DNA of 64,000 nucleotides from CBFHSF01 sp965661055 (GTDB lineage Bacteria > Bacteroidota > Bacteroidia > Flavobacteriales > Schleiferiaceae). Positions 34,288-42,568 of this stretch are shown piece by piece. The notes under the pieces are model-generated. The model saw nothing but the letters and a program-made list of their open reading frames with translations, made no database searches and had not been told where the DNA came from. Made by a program: the position numbers and the translations under genes. The stretch covers positions 1 to 64,000 of the forward strand of contig CBFICS010000007.1 in assembly GCA_965661055.1 (NCBI GenBank), read 5' to 3'. Position 1 is the first letter of the stretch. Every line of letters begins with the position of its first letter.

Positions 34288-35734
34288 ATTCCGTTAATTT
34301 TTGGGGGAGAATGAAACTCTCATAAAAAATAGTGTCTCTGTTCAACCTTAATTTTAACCAACCCCTCAATTTCTGATCTTGAATTGCTCGCGATTCTTGA
34401 GTAGTTGAAGGACTCCAATAGGTTTGAAAAACATCTAAGGTGTAAATTTTTAAGGTTTCAAAATCTGTATAAATTAACTGCCCCGTGTTAACCTTGGCAA
34501 GGTCTGTATATTGAACCTTCATCTCTTCAACCAAGCTAGAAGGTAAAAGCTTAGACTCTATTGTGTTTAACCTTTCTGTAAGTTGGTTAATGGTGTTTTC
34601 TTTATCAATAATGGTTTCTTGACTTCTCGTGTAAACGTTGACCAATTTGCCTACTTCGGCCTCCATGGTGCCACTGTTGTCTTTTCCTTGAACAATTCTA
34701 AGCTTAGTTTCTGAAAGGCCGTAATTCTCCATTATTTTGGTCCAGTTGCCAATCACCTTTTCAGGAACAATTTCTCCTATAAAGAAAATGCTGATCACAT
34801 TTCCTTTCACGTCATCGTCAAATAGAATTTCTTGTTTTACTATTTCGCTTCCTTCGTAAGAAACATTTTCAATGACAAATGAAGTCGCTCTTCTCATGAA
34901 AATGGCTTCACGTACCACCGAAATGAAAATTAAGATACTAGGGACAACAATTACCAAAGAAGTAAAACCAAAAATGCGTTTTGCCTTTCTCTCGGTTTCC
35001 TCATCAACAAACTTCTTTAAGGGGTACTTTAAAAATCTAACCACTAAGATGGTGGCTAGTGAAATGAAGAAAGCATTGATTAAGAATAGATAAAAAGCAC
35101 CTAAGAAATAGCTTAATTGCAAGGTAGCAATTCCATATCCTGCGGTACAAAGAGGGGGCATTAGGGCGGTAGCAATAGCAACCCCCGGAATTACATTGTT
35201 TTTTTCTTTTCTCGATCCTGCAAGAATTCCAGTAAGTCCACCAAAAAATGCAATAAACACATCTAATAAGGTAGGTCTTGTTCTAGCCAATAGCTCAGAA
35301 CTTGCATCGCTTAATGGTGTTGAAACAAAATATACAGCAGAGGCTATGATAGCAACTCCAGCAGCAATGGCTAGGTTTTTTAAGGCTTTTTTTAAGGTGT
35401 CTAAATCATTGATGCCGACAGATAGTCCAATCCCCATAATGGGTCCCATTAACGGACTGATAAGCATGGCACCGATGACTACTGGTGTAGAGTTTACGTT
35501 TAACCCAATAGAACAAATGAAGATTGAAAAAATTAAAATCCAAAGGTTGTATCCTTTGAACTGAATGTCTTTGATAATGCCCTCAATGGTTTCATTGGGT
35601 CTTGCATTATCTACAATGTTAAGTTGAGACTTTAAGAGGTTCCAAATGCTTTTAAAAATAGATTTTGAGGAAGAAACAATTTTTTCTTTCTCTATTTTAT
35701 TCTGTGCATCTTCAATTTTTTCTTGCTCCGTCAT
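34286..35734 (-). CDS. DUF389 (TIGR00341-type) membrane protein
   Basis: 482 residues. A cytoplasmic N-terminal region (1-60) precedes about six helices. The family signature appears as NSTPVVIGAMLISPLMGPIMGIGL and LTGILAGSR...NVIPGVAIATALMPPLCTAGYG. The C-terminal 200 residues are soluble, with a predicted coiled coil near NTINQLTERLNTIESKL. DUF389 proteins are widespread and uncharacterised; transport or sensing has been proposed without proof. It is followed closely upstream by mannose-1-phosphate guanylyltransferase on the same strand. Confidence 0.88.
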   Translation of the reverse strand: MTEQEKIEDAQNKIEKEKIVSSSKSIFKSIWNLLKSQLNIVDNARPNETIEGIIKDIQFKGYNLWILIFSIFICSIGLNVNSTPVVIGAMLISPLMGPIMGIGLSVGINDLDTLKKALKNLAIAAGVAIIASAVYFVSTPLSDASSELLARTRPTLLDVFIAFFGGLTGILAGSRKEKNNVIPGVAIATALMPPLCTAGYGIATLQLSYFLGAFYLFLINAFFISLATILVVRFLKYPLKKFVDEETERKAKRIFGFTSLVIVVPSILIFISVVREAIFMRRATSFVIENVSYEGSEIVKQEILFDDDVKGNVISIFFIGEIVPEKVIGNWTKIMENYGLSETKLRIVQGKDNSGTMEAEVGKLVNVYTRSQETIIDKENTINQLTERLNTIESKLLPSSLVEEMKVQYTDLAKVNTGQLIYTDFETLKIYTLDVFQTYWSPSTTQESRAIQDQKLRGWLKLRLNRDTIFYESFILPQKLTE

Positions 35735-35742
35735 ATGGGGTT

Positions 35743-36828
35743 TTAAATAAAATCTTCACCAATTTCCATCTTCAGATCACTTACATATTGCTTTATGTTT
35801 TGCTCTTTTTCTGAAGGACAGATAAGTAATTTATTTCCGTTGTCAATTACGATGTAATTTTCTAATCCAATAATAACGGCAGCTTTGTCTTTACTGATTC
35901 TTATGACGTTGTTTTTTGATTCAGTCAACAGTACATTTTTTGAAAACAATGCATTGTTGTGTACGTCTTTCTTTATTTCACGCCCTACAGAACTCCAAGT
36001 GCCTAAATCACTCCAGTCAAATTTTCCTGGAATTACATATACGTTTTTGGCTTTCTCTAAAATACCAAAATCAACACTTTGGTTCTCAACAGTAGGGTAA
36101 TATTTATTGATAAATGCCAATTCATTGTCTGTGCCGTATTCATTCCACCCCGCTTCAAAAGTTGAATACATGTCTGGTAACAGCTTTTCAAATGAATTCA
36201 TGATGGTATTCGTATTCCAAATAAAAATTCCAGCATTCCATAAAAAATCTCCACTGTCAATAAACTGTTGGGCAATTTCTGTATTTGGTTTTTCTGTAAA
36301 GGTCTTAACAGCTTTTATCTGGGAGTCCATCGTAATTGATGAATCCTTGAACTGAATGTAGCCATAACCAGTTTCAGGCCTGTTAGGCTTAATGCCCATG
36401 GTCAATAAAACATTGTTTTCATCAGCGGTTTGAAGGCCTAGTTTTACTTGCTCGTAAAAAGCCTCTTCATTATTTATTAAGTGGTCTGCAGGACAAGTAA
36501 TTATCGTTGATTTGGGTGACCTCTTTTTCACAACAAACGTGCTGTATAATATGCAAGGCGCAGTGTTTCTTCTGGAGGGCTCAGTTAAAATATTGTGAGT
36601 TTTGAGATCTGGAAGTTGCTCTTCTACGAGTTCTTTGTATTGCTTGTTGGTAACAATTAGAATATTCTCAGGATCAATAACTTTAGACATTCTTTCGTAT
36701 GTCTGCTGTAAAAGGGTCTTTCCGGTACCTAAAATATCGAGAAACTGCTTTGGTTTTGCTTGGGTGCTTAGAGGCCAGAATCTGCTTCCAATACCTCCTG
36801 CCATTATTACGCAGTAATTTGTACTCAT
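35743..36828 (-). CDS. Mannose-1-phosphate guanylyltransferase
   Basis: 361 residues. VIMAGGIGSRFWPLSTQAKPKQF is the GTP-binding signature (GGxGxRxxPxS...KPKQF), followed by PADHLI and FLWNAGIFIW. It makes GDP-mannose from mannose-1-phosphate and GTP. The protein lacks the C-terminal phosphomannose-isomerase cupin domain of long ManC/AlgA enzymes, so it is the monofunctional form. It supplies GDP-mannose or GDP-fucose pathways for surface glycans. It is eight bases from the DUF389 gene. Confidence 0.93.
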   Translation of the reverse strand: MSTNYCVIMAGGIGSRFWPLSTQAKPKQFLDILGTGKTLLQQTYERMSKVIDPENILIVTNKQYKELVEEQLPDLKTHNILTEPSRRNTAPCILYSTFVVKKRSPKSTIITCPADHLINNEEAFYEQVKLGLQTADENNVLLTMGIKPNRPETGYGYIQFKDSSITMDSQIKAVKTFTEKPNTEIAQQFIDSGDFLWNAGIFIWNTNTIMNSFEKLLPDMYSTFEAGWNEYGTDNELAFINKYYPTVENQSVDFGILEKAKNVYVIPGKFDWSDLGTWSSVGREIKKDVHNNALFSKNVLLTESKNNVIRISKDKAAVIIGLENYIVIDNGNKLLICPSEKEQNIKQYVSDLKMEIGEDFI

Positions 36829-36847
36829 CTAAAATTTAATATTTGAA

Positions 36848-36855
36848 CAAATTTA
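36848..36855 (-). promoter_or_regulatory. -7 box for mannose-1-phosphate guanylyltransferase
   Basis: The minus strand reads TAAATTTG, 19 bases before the ATG at 36828, with a TTG 22 bases further upstream as a possible -33 element. Confidence 0.55.
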
Positions 36856-36904
36856 AACATTTTGACATGCCTAACGTCAATGTTTACCAACCTTATTTTT
36901 TGGC

Positions 36905-36912
36905 TATCTTCG
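36905..36912 (+). promoter_or_regulatory. Variant -7 box for adk-obg
   Basis: TATCTTCG differs from TAnnTTTG at one base and lies 35 bases before the adk ATG. The ppiD gene has the same TTCG variant. Confidence 0.4.
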
Positions 36913-36947
36913 CAAACTCAAAAGATACAATTAAAGTTTAAGGTTTT

Positions 36948-37520
36948 ATGTTAAATATCGTGCTATTCGGACCTCCAGGTGCCGGAAAGGGAACTCAATC
37001 AGAATTTTTAGTAAAGAAATACAACCTTCACCACCTTTCTACGGGTGATATTTTCCGTGCAAACATCAAAGGAGGAACTGAATTGGGGGTTCTAGCAAAA
37101 ACATATATTGATAAAGGTCAGTTGGTTCCTGATGAGGTAACCATTGGTATGCTTGAGTCAGAAGTTAAAGCGAATCCTGAAGCTAAGGGTTTTATCTTTG
37201 ACGGCTTTCCGCGTACTAGCGCTCAAGCTAAAGCCTTAGATAACTTGCTAAGTTCATTAAATACTGAGGTGTCTGGTATGTTGGCCCTAGAAGTCAATGA
37301 AGAAGAACTAAAAGTTCGATTGGCAGAGAGAGCTAAAACTTCCGGTCGCGCAGACGATGCGAACCCTGAAGTTATTCAGCAAAGAATTAACGTGTATAAT
37401 TCTGAAACGGCACCGGTAAAAGATTACTATCAAAATTGTAATAAATATCACGGAATTAACGGCGTGGGTACTATTGTAGAAATTACCGACCGTTTAATTG
37501 ATACCATAGAAAAATTATAA
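36948..37520 (+). CDS. adk: Adenylate kinase, short form
   Basis: 190 residues. LFGPPGAGKGTQSEFLVKKY is the P-loop (residues 8-15), HLSTGDIFRANI the AMP-binding part, and FDGFPRTSAQAKAL the NMP-binding signature. The LID region (ERAKTSGRADDANPEVIQQRI) is short and has no zinc cysteines, so this is the short form. It balances AMP, ADP and ATP. It is seven bases before obg, the usual pairing in Bacteroidota. Confidence 0.95.
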   Translation: MLNIVLFGPPGAGKGTQSEFLVKKYNLHHLSTGDIFRANIKGGTELGVLAKTYIDKGQLVPDEVTIGMLESEVKANPEAKGFIFDGFPRTSAQAKALDNLLSSLNTEVSGMLALEVNEEELKVRLAERAKTSGRADDANPEVIQQRINVYNSETAPVKDYYQNCNKYHGINGVGTIVEITDRLIDTIEKL

Positions 37521-37526
37521 TTCCGC

Positions 37527-38540
37527 ATGGCAGGATCTAACTTTATTGATTACGTAAAAATTCATTGTACCTCAGGTAAAGGAGGAGCAGGCTCTGCACA
37601 CCTTTATAGAGGTAGAGGAATTCCTAAAGGAGGTCCTGACGGTGGTGACGGTGGACGTGGTGGTCACGTAATTGTTCGTGGTAACGAGCAGATGTGGACC
37701 CTATTACACCTGAAATATAGAAAGCACATTAAGGCAGCCCCGGGTGGCGTCGGAAGTGGAAATGATAAACACGGTGCTGACGGTGAAGATCGTTACATTG
37801 ACGTTCCTTTAGGTACCGTTGCCAAAGACGGTGAAACGGGTGAAGTTCTCTTTGAAATCACTGAACACGGTCAGACCGAAATCATCATGAAAGGGGGGCG
37901 CGGCGGACGAGGTAATACCCATTTTAAATCGCCTACCAATCAAACTCCTAGATACGCTCAGCCGGGTGAAGAAGGTATAGAAGGTTGGAGGATTTTAGAA
38001 CTTAAGGTTCTTGCTGATGTGGGGCTTGTAGGATTTCCAAATGCGGGAAAAAGCACCTTGCTTTCAGTAATTTCTGCAGCTAAACCAGAAATTGCAAATT
38101 ATCCTTTCACCACATTGGTTCCTAACCTGGGCATGGTTCAGTACAGAGATTATCGTTCTTTTGTTATGGCAGATATCCCTGGTATTATTGAAGGTGCTTC
38201 AGAAGGTAAGGGGTTAGGCCATAGGTTCTTAAGGCATATTGAACGAAATTCTGTTTTGCTTTTCTTGGTTTCTGCCGATGCAGATGATATTCAACATGAA
38301 TACAATGTACTGGTAAGTGAGTTAGAAAAGTATAATCCTGAATTACTTGATAAAGAAAGACTTTTAGCAATTTCTAAAAGCGATATGCTTGACGAGGAGT
38401 TGAAATCAGAAATGGAAGCAACCCTCCCCAAAGGCGTACCTCATTTGTTTATTTCTTCTGTTGCCAATAAAGGAATTACAGAATTGAAAGACATCTTGTG
38501 GGAAATGATTAACAAACCGGTGCCAGGAGTTGATGAATAG
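37527..38540 (+). CDS. obg: GTPase Obg/CgtA
   Basis: 337 residues. The glycine-rich Obg fold covers residues 1-160 (GGPDGGDGGRGGHVIV; GGRGGRGNTHF). The G domain follows with G1 GFPNAGKST, switch region NYPFTTLVPNLG, G3 DIPGIIEGA and G4 SKSD. The OCT C-terminal domain is absent. Obg GTPases bind the 50S subunit and act in ribosome assembly and the stringent response. It is cotranscribed with adk and overlaps the PAP2 gene by eight bases. Confidence 0.95.
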   Translation: MAGSNFIDYVKIHCTSGKGGAGSAHLYRGRGIPKGGPDGGDGGRGGHVIVRGNEQMWTLLHLKYRKHIKAAPGGVGSGNDKHGADGEDRYIDVPLGTVAKDGETGEVLFEITEHGQTEIIMKGGRGGRGNTHFKSPTNQTPRYAQPGEEGIEGWRILELKVLADVGLVGFPNAGKSTLLSVISAAKPEIANYPFTTLVPNLGMVQYRDYRSFVMADIPGIIEGASEGKGLGHRFLRHIERNSVLLFLVSADADDIQHEYNVLVSELEKYNPELLDKERLLAISKSDMLDEELKSEMEATLPKGVPHLFISSVANKGITELKDILWEMINKPVPGVDE

Positions 38541-39087
38541 CCTGATAAAAATAGATGAGAATTGGCTTTTAGCATTAAACGGATTGGGCAATGAGGCCTT
38601 AGATCCGTTTTTTGTAGCCATTTCTCAAGTTGCTATTTGGATTCCACTCTATGCCTTTTTGATATTCTTGCTGTTTAAAAAATTTGAAACCAGTGATGCC
38701 TTGGTCTTTTTAGCGTTGGTTATCATAGGTGTTTTTTTAACCGATCAGATTTCTGTACATCTTTTTAAAGAGGTCTTTCAACGTCCTAGACCGTGCCATC
38801 AAGAACACTTAGTGAGCACTTTGAGGGTGGTTGATGGTTGCGGTGGCGCCTATGGATTCGTGTCTTCTCACGCTGCAAATACTTTTGGTCTAGCCACTTT
38901 CGTGGGAAAGGTACTGGGTAGAAAAATGAAATTTATTTATCCCATATTACTCTTTTGGGCTGCGATGGTAAGTTATTCTAGAATTTACCTAGGGGTTCAT
39001 TTTCCGGGAGACATTTTGGGAGGAGCTGTATTGGGAATGGTAATCGGGAGCGTGCTATTTAAAATTGCGAGCAGACGACTCATTTAA
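38533..39087 (+). CDS. PAP2-family phosphatase
   Basis: 184 residues from the ATG at 38533 inside the obg stop region. Five or six helices carry the acid-phosphatase motifs KEVFQRPRP (C1), FVSSHAANTF (C2, His) and SRIYLGVHFPGD (C3, Arg and His). The active site faces the periplasm. Candidates are undecaprenyl-pyrophosphate phosphatase (PgpB/YbjG type) or lipid A phosphatase; sequence alone cannot decide. Its 3' end overlaps the convergent DUF1801 gene by 33 bases. Confidence 0.9.
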   Translation: MNSLIKIDENWLLALNGLGNEALDPFFVAISQVAIWIPLYAFLIFLLFKKFETSDALVFLALVIIGVFLTDQISVHLFKEVFQRPRPCHQEHLVSTLRVVDGCGGAYGFVSSHAANTFGLATFVGKVLGRKMKFIYPILLFWAAMVSYSRIYLGVHFPGDILGGAVLGMVIGSVLFKIASRRLI

Positions 39088-39417
39088 TTTCATAGCTGCC
39101 ACGATGAGTTTTCTTATCAATTCAACATCCCAATCTTCATAGTATTCAATAAACAAACTAGCGGTTTGTTTTCTTTTTTCACCGTTTAGCTCCGGAAAAC
39201 TCTCTTGTAGAAGCTTTCCCTTCATAAAACCTAGGTCTATACCTTTGGCTTTTCCGTTTAGGTAACATAGTCCTGTGTAGTAATCAAAAAACGGAAGGCC
39301 GTACTTGATAGACATTTGAATTTTGTCTGATTCACCTTTTATAATTGAAATCAATGCGTTAAAAGCCTCTTCTTCAACCTTGGTTTTCCCCTTTAAAAAA
39401 TTCTCGTAAGGGGTCAT
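39055..39417 (-). CDS. DUF1801 (YdhG-like) domain protein
   Basis: 120 residues, cytoplasmic. IKYGLPFFDYYTGLCYLNGKAKGIDLGFMKG matches the DUF1801/YdhG fold, a two-layer alpha-beta domain of unknown function, sometimes linked to iron or stress. Its start overlaps the end of the upstream T9SS gene by four bases (ATGA), and its 3' end lies on the PAP2 coding strand. Confidence 0.82.
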   Translation of the reverse strand: MTPYENFLKGKTKVEEEAFNALISIIKGESDKIQMSIKYGLPFFDYYTGLCYLNGKAKGIDLGFMKGKLLQESFPELNGEKRKQTASLFIEYYEDWDVELIRKLIVAAMKLNESSARNFK

Positions 39418-41582
39418 CTAATCAGCTTTAGTACTCCTGATCTTTGAATGGCTTCGTTGTTTTGATCTAATACGTTTAGTTGATAGGTATAAACGCCTGT
39501 AGCCATTTGCACTCCTGTATTTTCATACCTACCATTCCAGCCTTCATAGGGGTTGGTTGTCATGAATACTCTTTCTCCCCAACGGTTAAACACAATAAAT
39601 TCATAGGTGTTTATCCCCGTTACAACGGGCCTAAACACTTCGTTCATTCCATCGTCATCAGGTGTAAAGGCATTGGGAATAAAAACATTGGTAGGCGGCT
39701 GAATCCAGATGAGCTTTTGTGAAGTGTCTCGACAACCAAACTGATTGATTAAAACCACCTTGGCCAAATAATATCCCGTGTCTATGAATGAGTGTTCTAC
39801 CGGCGATTGGTTAACGTACCTACTTCCGTCACCAGGTAAAATAATTAGTGAATCATGTGGAGAATTGCTGGTGTTTTCAAAGATTACTTCTGGGTGGTAA
39901 ATATCTGTTACCAATGGCGAGGCATTAAATTTAGAAGTGGGCTTGGGGTTTACAATAATAGCCAAAGGGTATTCTATTTCTTGAAAATCAACACAACCAC
40001 TGTCAGAGATCAATTGACCCGTAACTTTATAAATACCGGGTGTGGTATAGGTATGGGTTTTTATCGTGTCATAGAAATCAGAACTGCTAAATCTCCATTG
40101 AATTCTAGATGGGGTAGAAGTGGTGCTGAGGTCTGTAATGTTCACAGTAAATGGCACGCATCCCACGGTGTTGTCTAGGGTGTAATCAAGATTGGGACGT
40201 TCAAAAAGAACTACTTGTGTAGATCGGACATCTTCACAAATAGCGTGGTTTACCTTGAATGAAACGGTGTGTGGTCCAACCGTTGAAAAGGTTATGGGTG
40301 GGGGAATTCTACCGTTAAACGTTTGGATGTTTGCATTCGGACCAAAGTCCCAAGTATAGGTAGAATTCATAGGATGTGCTTCAACAGGCATAAACTGAAT
40401 GCTGTTTGAATCAAGACAGAAATCACCGTTATAGACAAAGTCTGCATCTAGCGGATCATAAACGTAAAAGGTTTGTACGGTGGTGTCCGCACAAGGCCAA
40501 TCCGGATTTGCTACCAAGGTGACGTTATACACTCCCGTGTCAGGGAAGGTGAAGGTCGGGTTTGAAAGATTACTGGTGTCTGCCAATACTCCGGGCACTC
40601 CAAAGTCCCAGAAATATGAAGAAGCAAATACAGAGGTATTGTCAAATTGTATAGTAGTTCCTTGACATTGGTTAATGGCCTGTTGACTTTGCGGCCTAAT
40701 ATTAGCCTGGGTTAAGACCACACACGGCACAACGGTAAATTGATAATCTCGCCGCAAGGTAGACAAGTATTGCCCGTTTCGGTATTCAGAGACACATATA
40801 GAAACGGTATAATTTCCTTGAGTATTTGGTGTTCCCGTCAAAACACCTGTATTCGGATCAAGTGAAAGGGCGGGTGAAGAGGTTATCGGATTGGTAGCGC
40901 TATATCCTGTAGCGAAAGGAACGGCACTGTAGGGTGGAGGTTCTGAAGTTCCTGGGTTCGGATTCCCTGAAGAAGCACCATCTAGCGGGTTACACAATTC
41001 GTAAAAAAGAGAATCACCATCAGGGTCAGTGGCCGTCAAGGGTAAATTTAAAGGGTCGTTTAGACATAATACAATGGGTGGTCGATTTACAAACCTAGGA
41101 CTTGAGTTGCAGGTAGAATCATTTGGGGGGACCTCTATTGTATAGGTGTTCCCGAACGAAGTAGGGTTTACTAAGTTGTCAATGGTACCGTTTCTACAAC
41201 ACCTTTGGTGAGAAATGGTGTATCCGTCTGGACTAGGCGGTAGGGTTGCAACCAAAGTGTATACCGCATATTCAGTGCAAATATTAGGCGGTGCACTTAA
41301 ACAAGGGTTGTTAATGTTGGTCGGAATGTTCTGGTTCAGATTAAAGGGTACGTTTTGTGCTAAAAACGGATTGGTATTACTGCCTTTAAAAACCGTTATT
41401 ACTACAGAGGGGTCAATGGGGGCTCCAGAAGAGTTACAATCCCTGTAGACAAAAAGCTTGATTTCATATTGATTGTTGCCAAGACAGGTGTAAAACATCT
41501 CACCACCTACCAAGTGCAAACCTTGCATATTGGAAGGAACAAGCAAAAAGAGAATAATGCTTATTTTGAGTATTGATTTCAT
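39414..41582 (-). CDS. PKD-repeat T9SS protein with type B C-terminal domain
   Basis: 722 residues with a signal peptide (about 1-20). The N-terminal 300 residues have EMFYTCLGNNQYEIKLFVYRDC, a start seen in Bacteroidota surface proteins. PKD domains follow (SYFWDFGVPG...PTFTFPDTGVYNVTLVA; STYTWDFGPNAN; TYTTPGIYKVTGQL). The end reads VFIPNAFTPDDDGMNEVFRP and FNRWGERVF...GVYTYQ, the gliding-motility-associated type B sorting signal for T9SS. It has several Cys residues in the N-terminal part. Function likely adhesive or cell-surface, by analogy. DUF1801 is translationally coupled after it. Confidence 0.88.
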   Translation of the reverse strand: MKSILKISIILFLLVPSNMQGLHLVGGEMFYTCLGNNQYEIKLFVYRDCNSSGAPIDPSVVITVFKGSNTNPFLAQNVPFNLNQNIPTNINNPCLSAPPNICTEYAVYTLVATLPPSPDGYTISHQRCCRNGTIDNLVNPTSFGNTYTIEVPPNDSTCNSSPRFVNRPPIVLCLNDPLNLPLTATDPDGDSLFYELCNPLDGASSGNPNPGTSEPPPYSAVPFATGYSATNPITSSPALSLDPNTGVLTGTPNTQGNYTVSICVSEYRNGQYLSTLRRDYQFTVVPCVVLTQANIRPQSQQAINQCQGTTIQFDNTSVFASSYFWDFGVPGVLADTSNLSNPTFTFPDTGVYNVTLVANPDWPCADTTVQTFYVYDPLDADFVYNGDFCLDSNSIQFMPVEAHPMNSTYTWDFGPNANIQTFNGRIPPPITFSTVGPHTVSFKVNHAICEDVRSTQVVLFERPNLDYTLDNTVGCVPFTVNITDLSTTSTPSRIQWRFSSSDFYDTIKTHTYTTPGIYKVTGQLISDSGCVDFQEIEYPLAIIVNPKPTSKFNASPLVTDIYHPEVIFENTSNSPHDSLIILPGDGSRYVNQSPVEHSFIDTGYYLAKVVLINQFGCRDTSQKLIWIQPPTNVFIPNAFTPDDDGMNEVFRPVVTGINTYEFIVFNRWGERVFMTTNPYEGWNGRYENTGVQMATGVYTYQLNVLDQNNEAIQRSGVLKLIR

Positions 41583-41650
41583 AATTAACAGTCTTAGGCC
41601 TATTGAATAAAGTGAAGTATATTCAGAGCTTTCCTGCGATAGCTAATTTA

Positions 41651-42538
41651 CTAATTAAAAATCAATTCGTTATAGGGAACAATTGTGGTAAATCCCTTTA
41701 CGGGAAAATAGGTCAAAGCGTCTTTTCTCGTTGCTAGGATAAAATCACCGCCCCATGCTCCTAAGCTTTTTATTGCTCCAGGATAATCTTCAAAAAGGGT
41801 GTCTTTAATTTTCGAAAACCCCAAGGTTTTAGAAAGTAGGTTTTCGTGTTGAGAAAGTAAGTTCTCAAAATCTGGTAGTGTGTTACACTGTAAAACCGAT
41901 TGAGTAATTGAGTTGATTTTCTCTATCACTTTACTAAAGTCTTTGTCGCTTTGATTGAACCGATGGACTTCTAAATCGCTTTTTTGTTTTTGATTTAGGT
42001 GGATAAAATAGATTTCCTCTTTAAAGGGAGGATCAAAATCTACATTAGACCAAGAGGGACTTTCACCTTTCAAAGAATAAACGATGCCCTGGTCAATTTG
42101 AGCATTAGCAACATCATACCCACTTCCGTTTGAAGTTTTTTGATGCAGCTTCATTCTATCGTAGCCGGTCCATTGAGAAATTAAACTGGTCAAGGTTGAA
42201 GAGCTTCCAAGTCCCCAGTCATTCGGGAATTCTAACTCTGTAATAATGGAATAACCCCGGGTCACATTCCCTGGAAGGGCAATTTTTAAAAGCTTTTCTA
42301 GGTGACCAGAAAGATCAGGGTTGTTTGTTTCTACTAGGTTACCATCTAAACTAAAAACACCCGTAAACCAGATCTCACCCTTGTGGTTCTTACTGGTCCA
42401 TTCAATATGGTTTTCAGTTATTTCTTCGGCTAACAGTTTTTGGCCAAAAGCGGTTGGCAGAGAAAAAGCCTTAGCCCCTTTTAAGACTAAGTATTCTGCG
42501 GTAATTAACAACTTTCCGTGAGCGTAATAAGACTTCAT
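41651..42538 (-). CDS. GYDIA-family GHMP kinase
   Basis: 295 residues from the ATG at 42538; the frame extends five codons upstream into the hairpin, which I reject. The start MKSYYAHGKLLITAEYLVLKG resembles mevalonate/phosphomevalonate kinases, and WGLGSSSTLTSLISQW is the GHMP ATP-binding motif. GYDVANAQ is the variant of the GYDIA signature for this Bacteroidota clade. It follows HMG-CoA reductase, so a role in the mevalonate pathway (phosphomevalonate kinase?) is likely; the exact substrate is not proven. A terminator-like hairpin stands directly before its ATG. Confidence 0.85.
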   Translation of the reverse strand: MKSYYAHGKLLITAEYLVLKGAKAFSLPTAFGQKLLAEEITENHIEWTSKNHKGEIWFTGVFSLDGNLVETNNPDLSGHLEKLLKIALPGNVTRGYSIITELEFPNDWGLGSSSTLTSLISQWTGYDRMKLHQKTSNGSGYDVANAQIDQGIVYSLKGESPSWSNVDFDPPFKEEIYFIHLNQKQKSDLEVHRFNQSDKDFSKVIEKINSITQSVLQCNTLPDFENLLSQHENLLSKTLGFSKIKDTLFEDYPGAIKSLGAWGGDFILATRKDALTYFPVKGFTTIVPYNELIFN

Positions 42539-42562
42539 AAAAAACCGCCACAATGAGGCGGT
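42539..42562 (-). promoter_or_regulatory. Terminator-like hairpin directly before the GHMP kinase ATG
   Basis: On the minus strand ACCGCC, a seven-base loop and GGCGGT form a six-pair stem followed by TTTTTT and then the ATG at 42538. It fills the 30-base gap after the HMG-CoA reductase stop. It could attenuate expression of the kinase or mask its start. Confidence 0.6.
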
Positions 42563-42568
42563 AAATTT

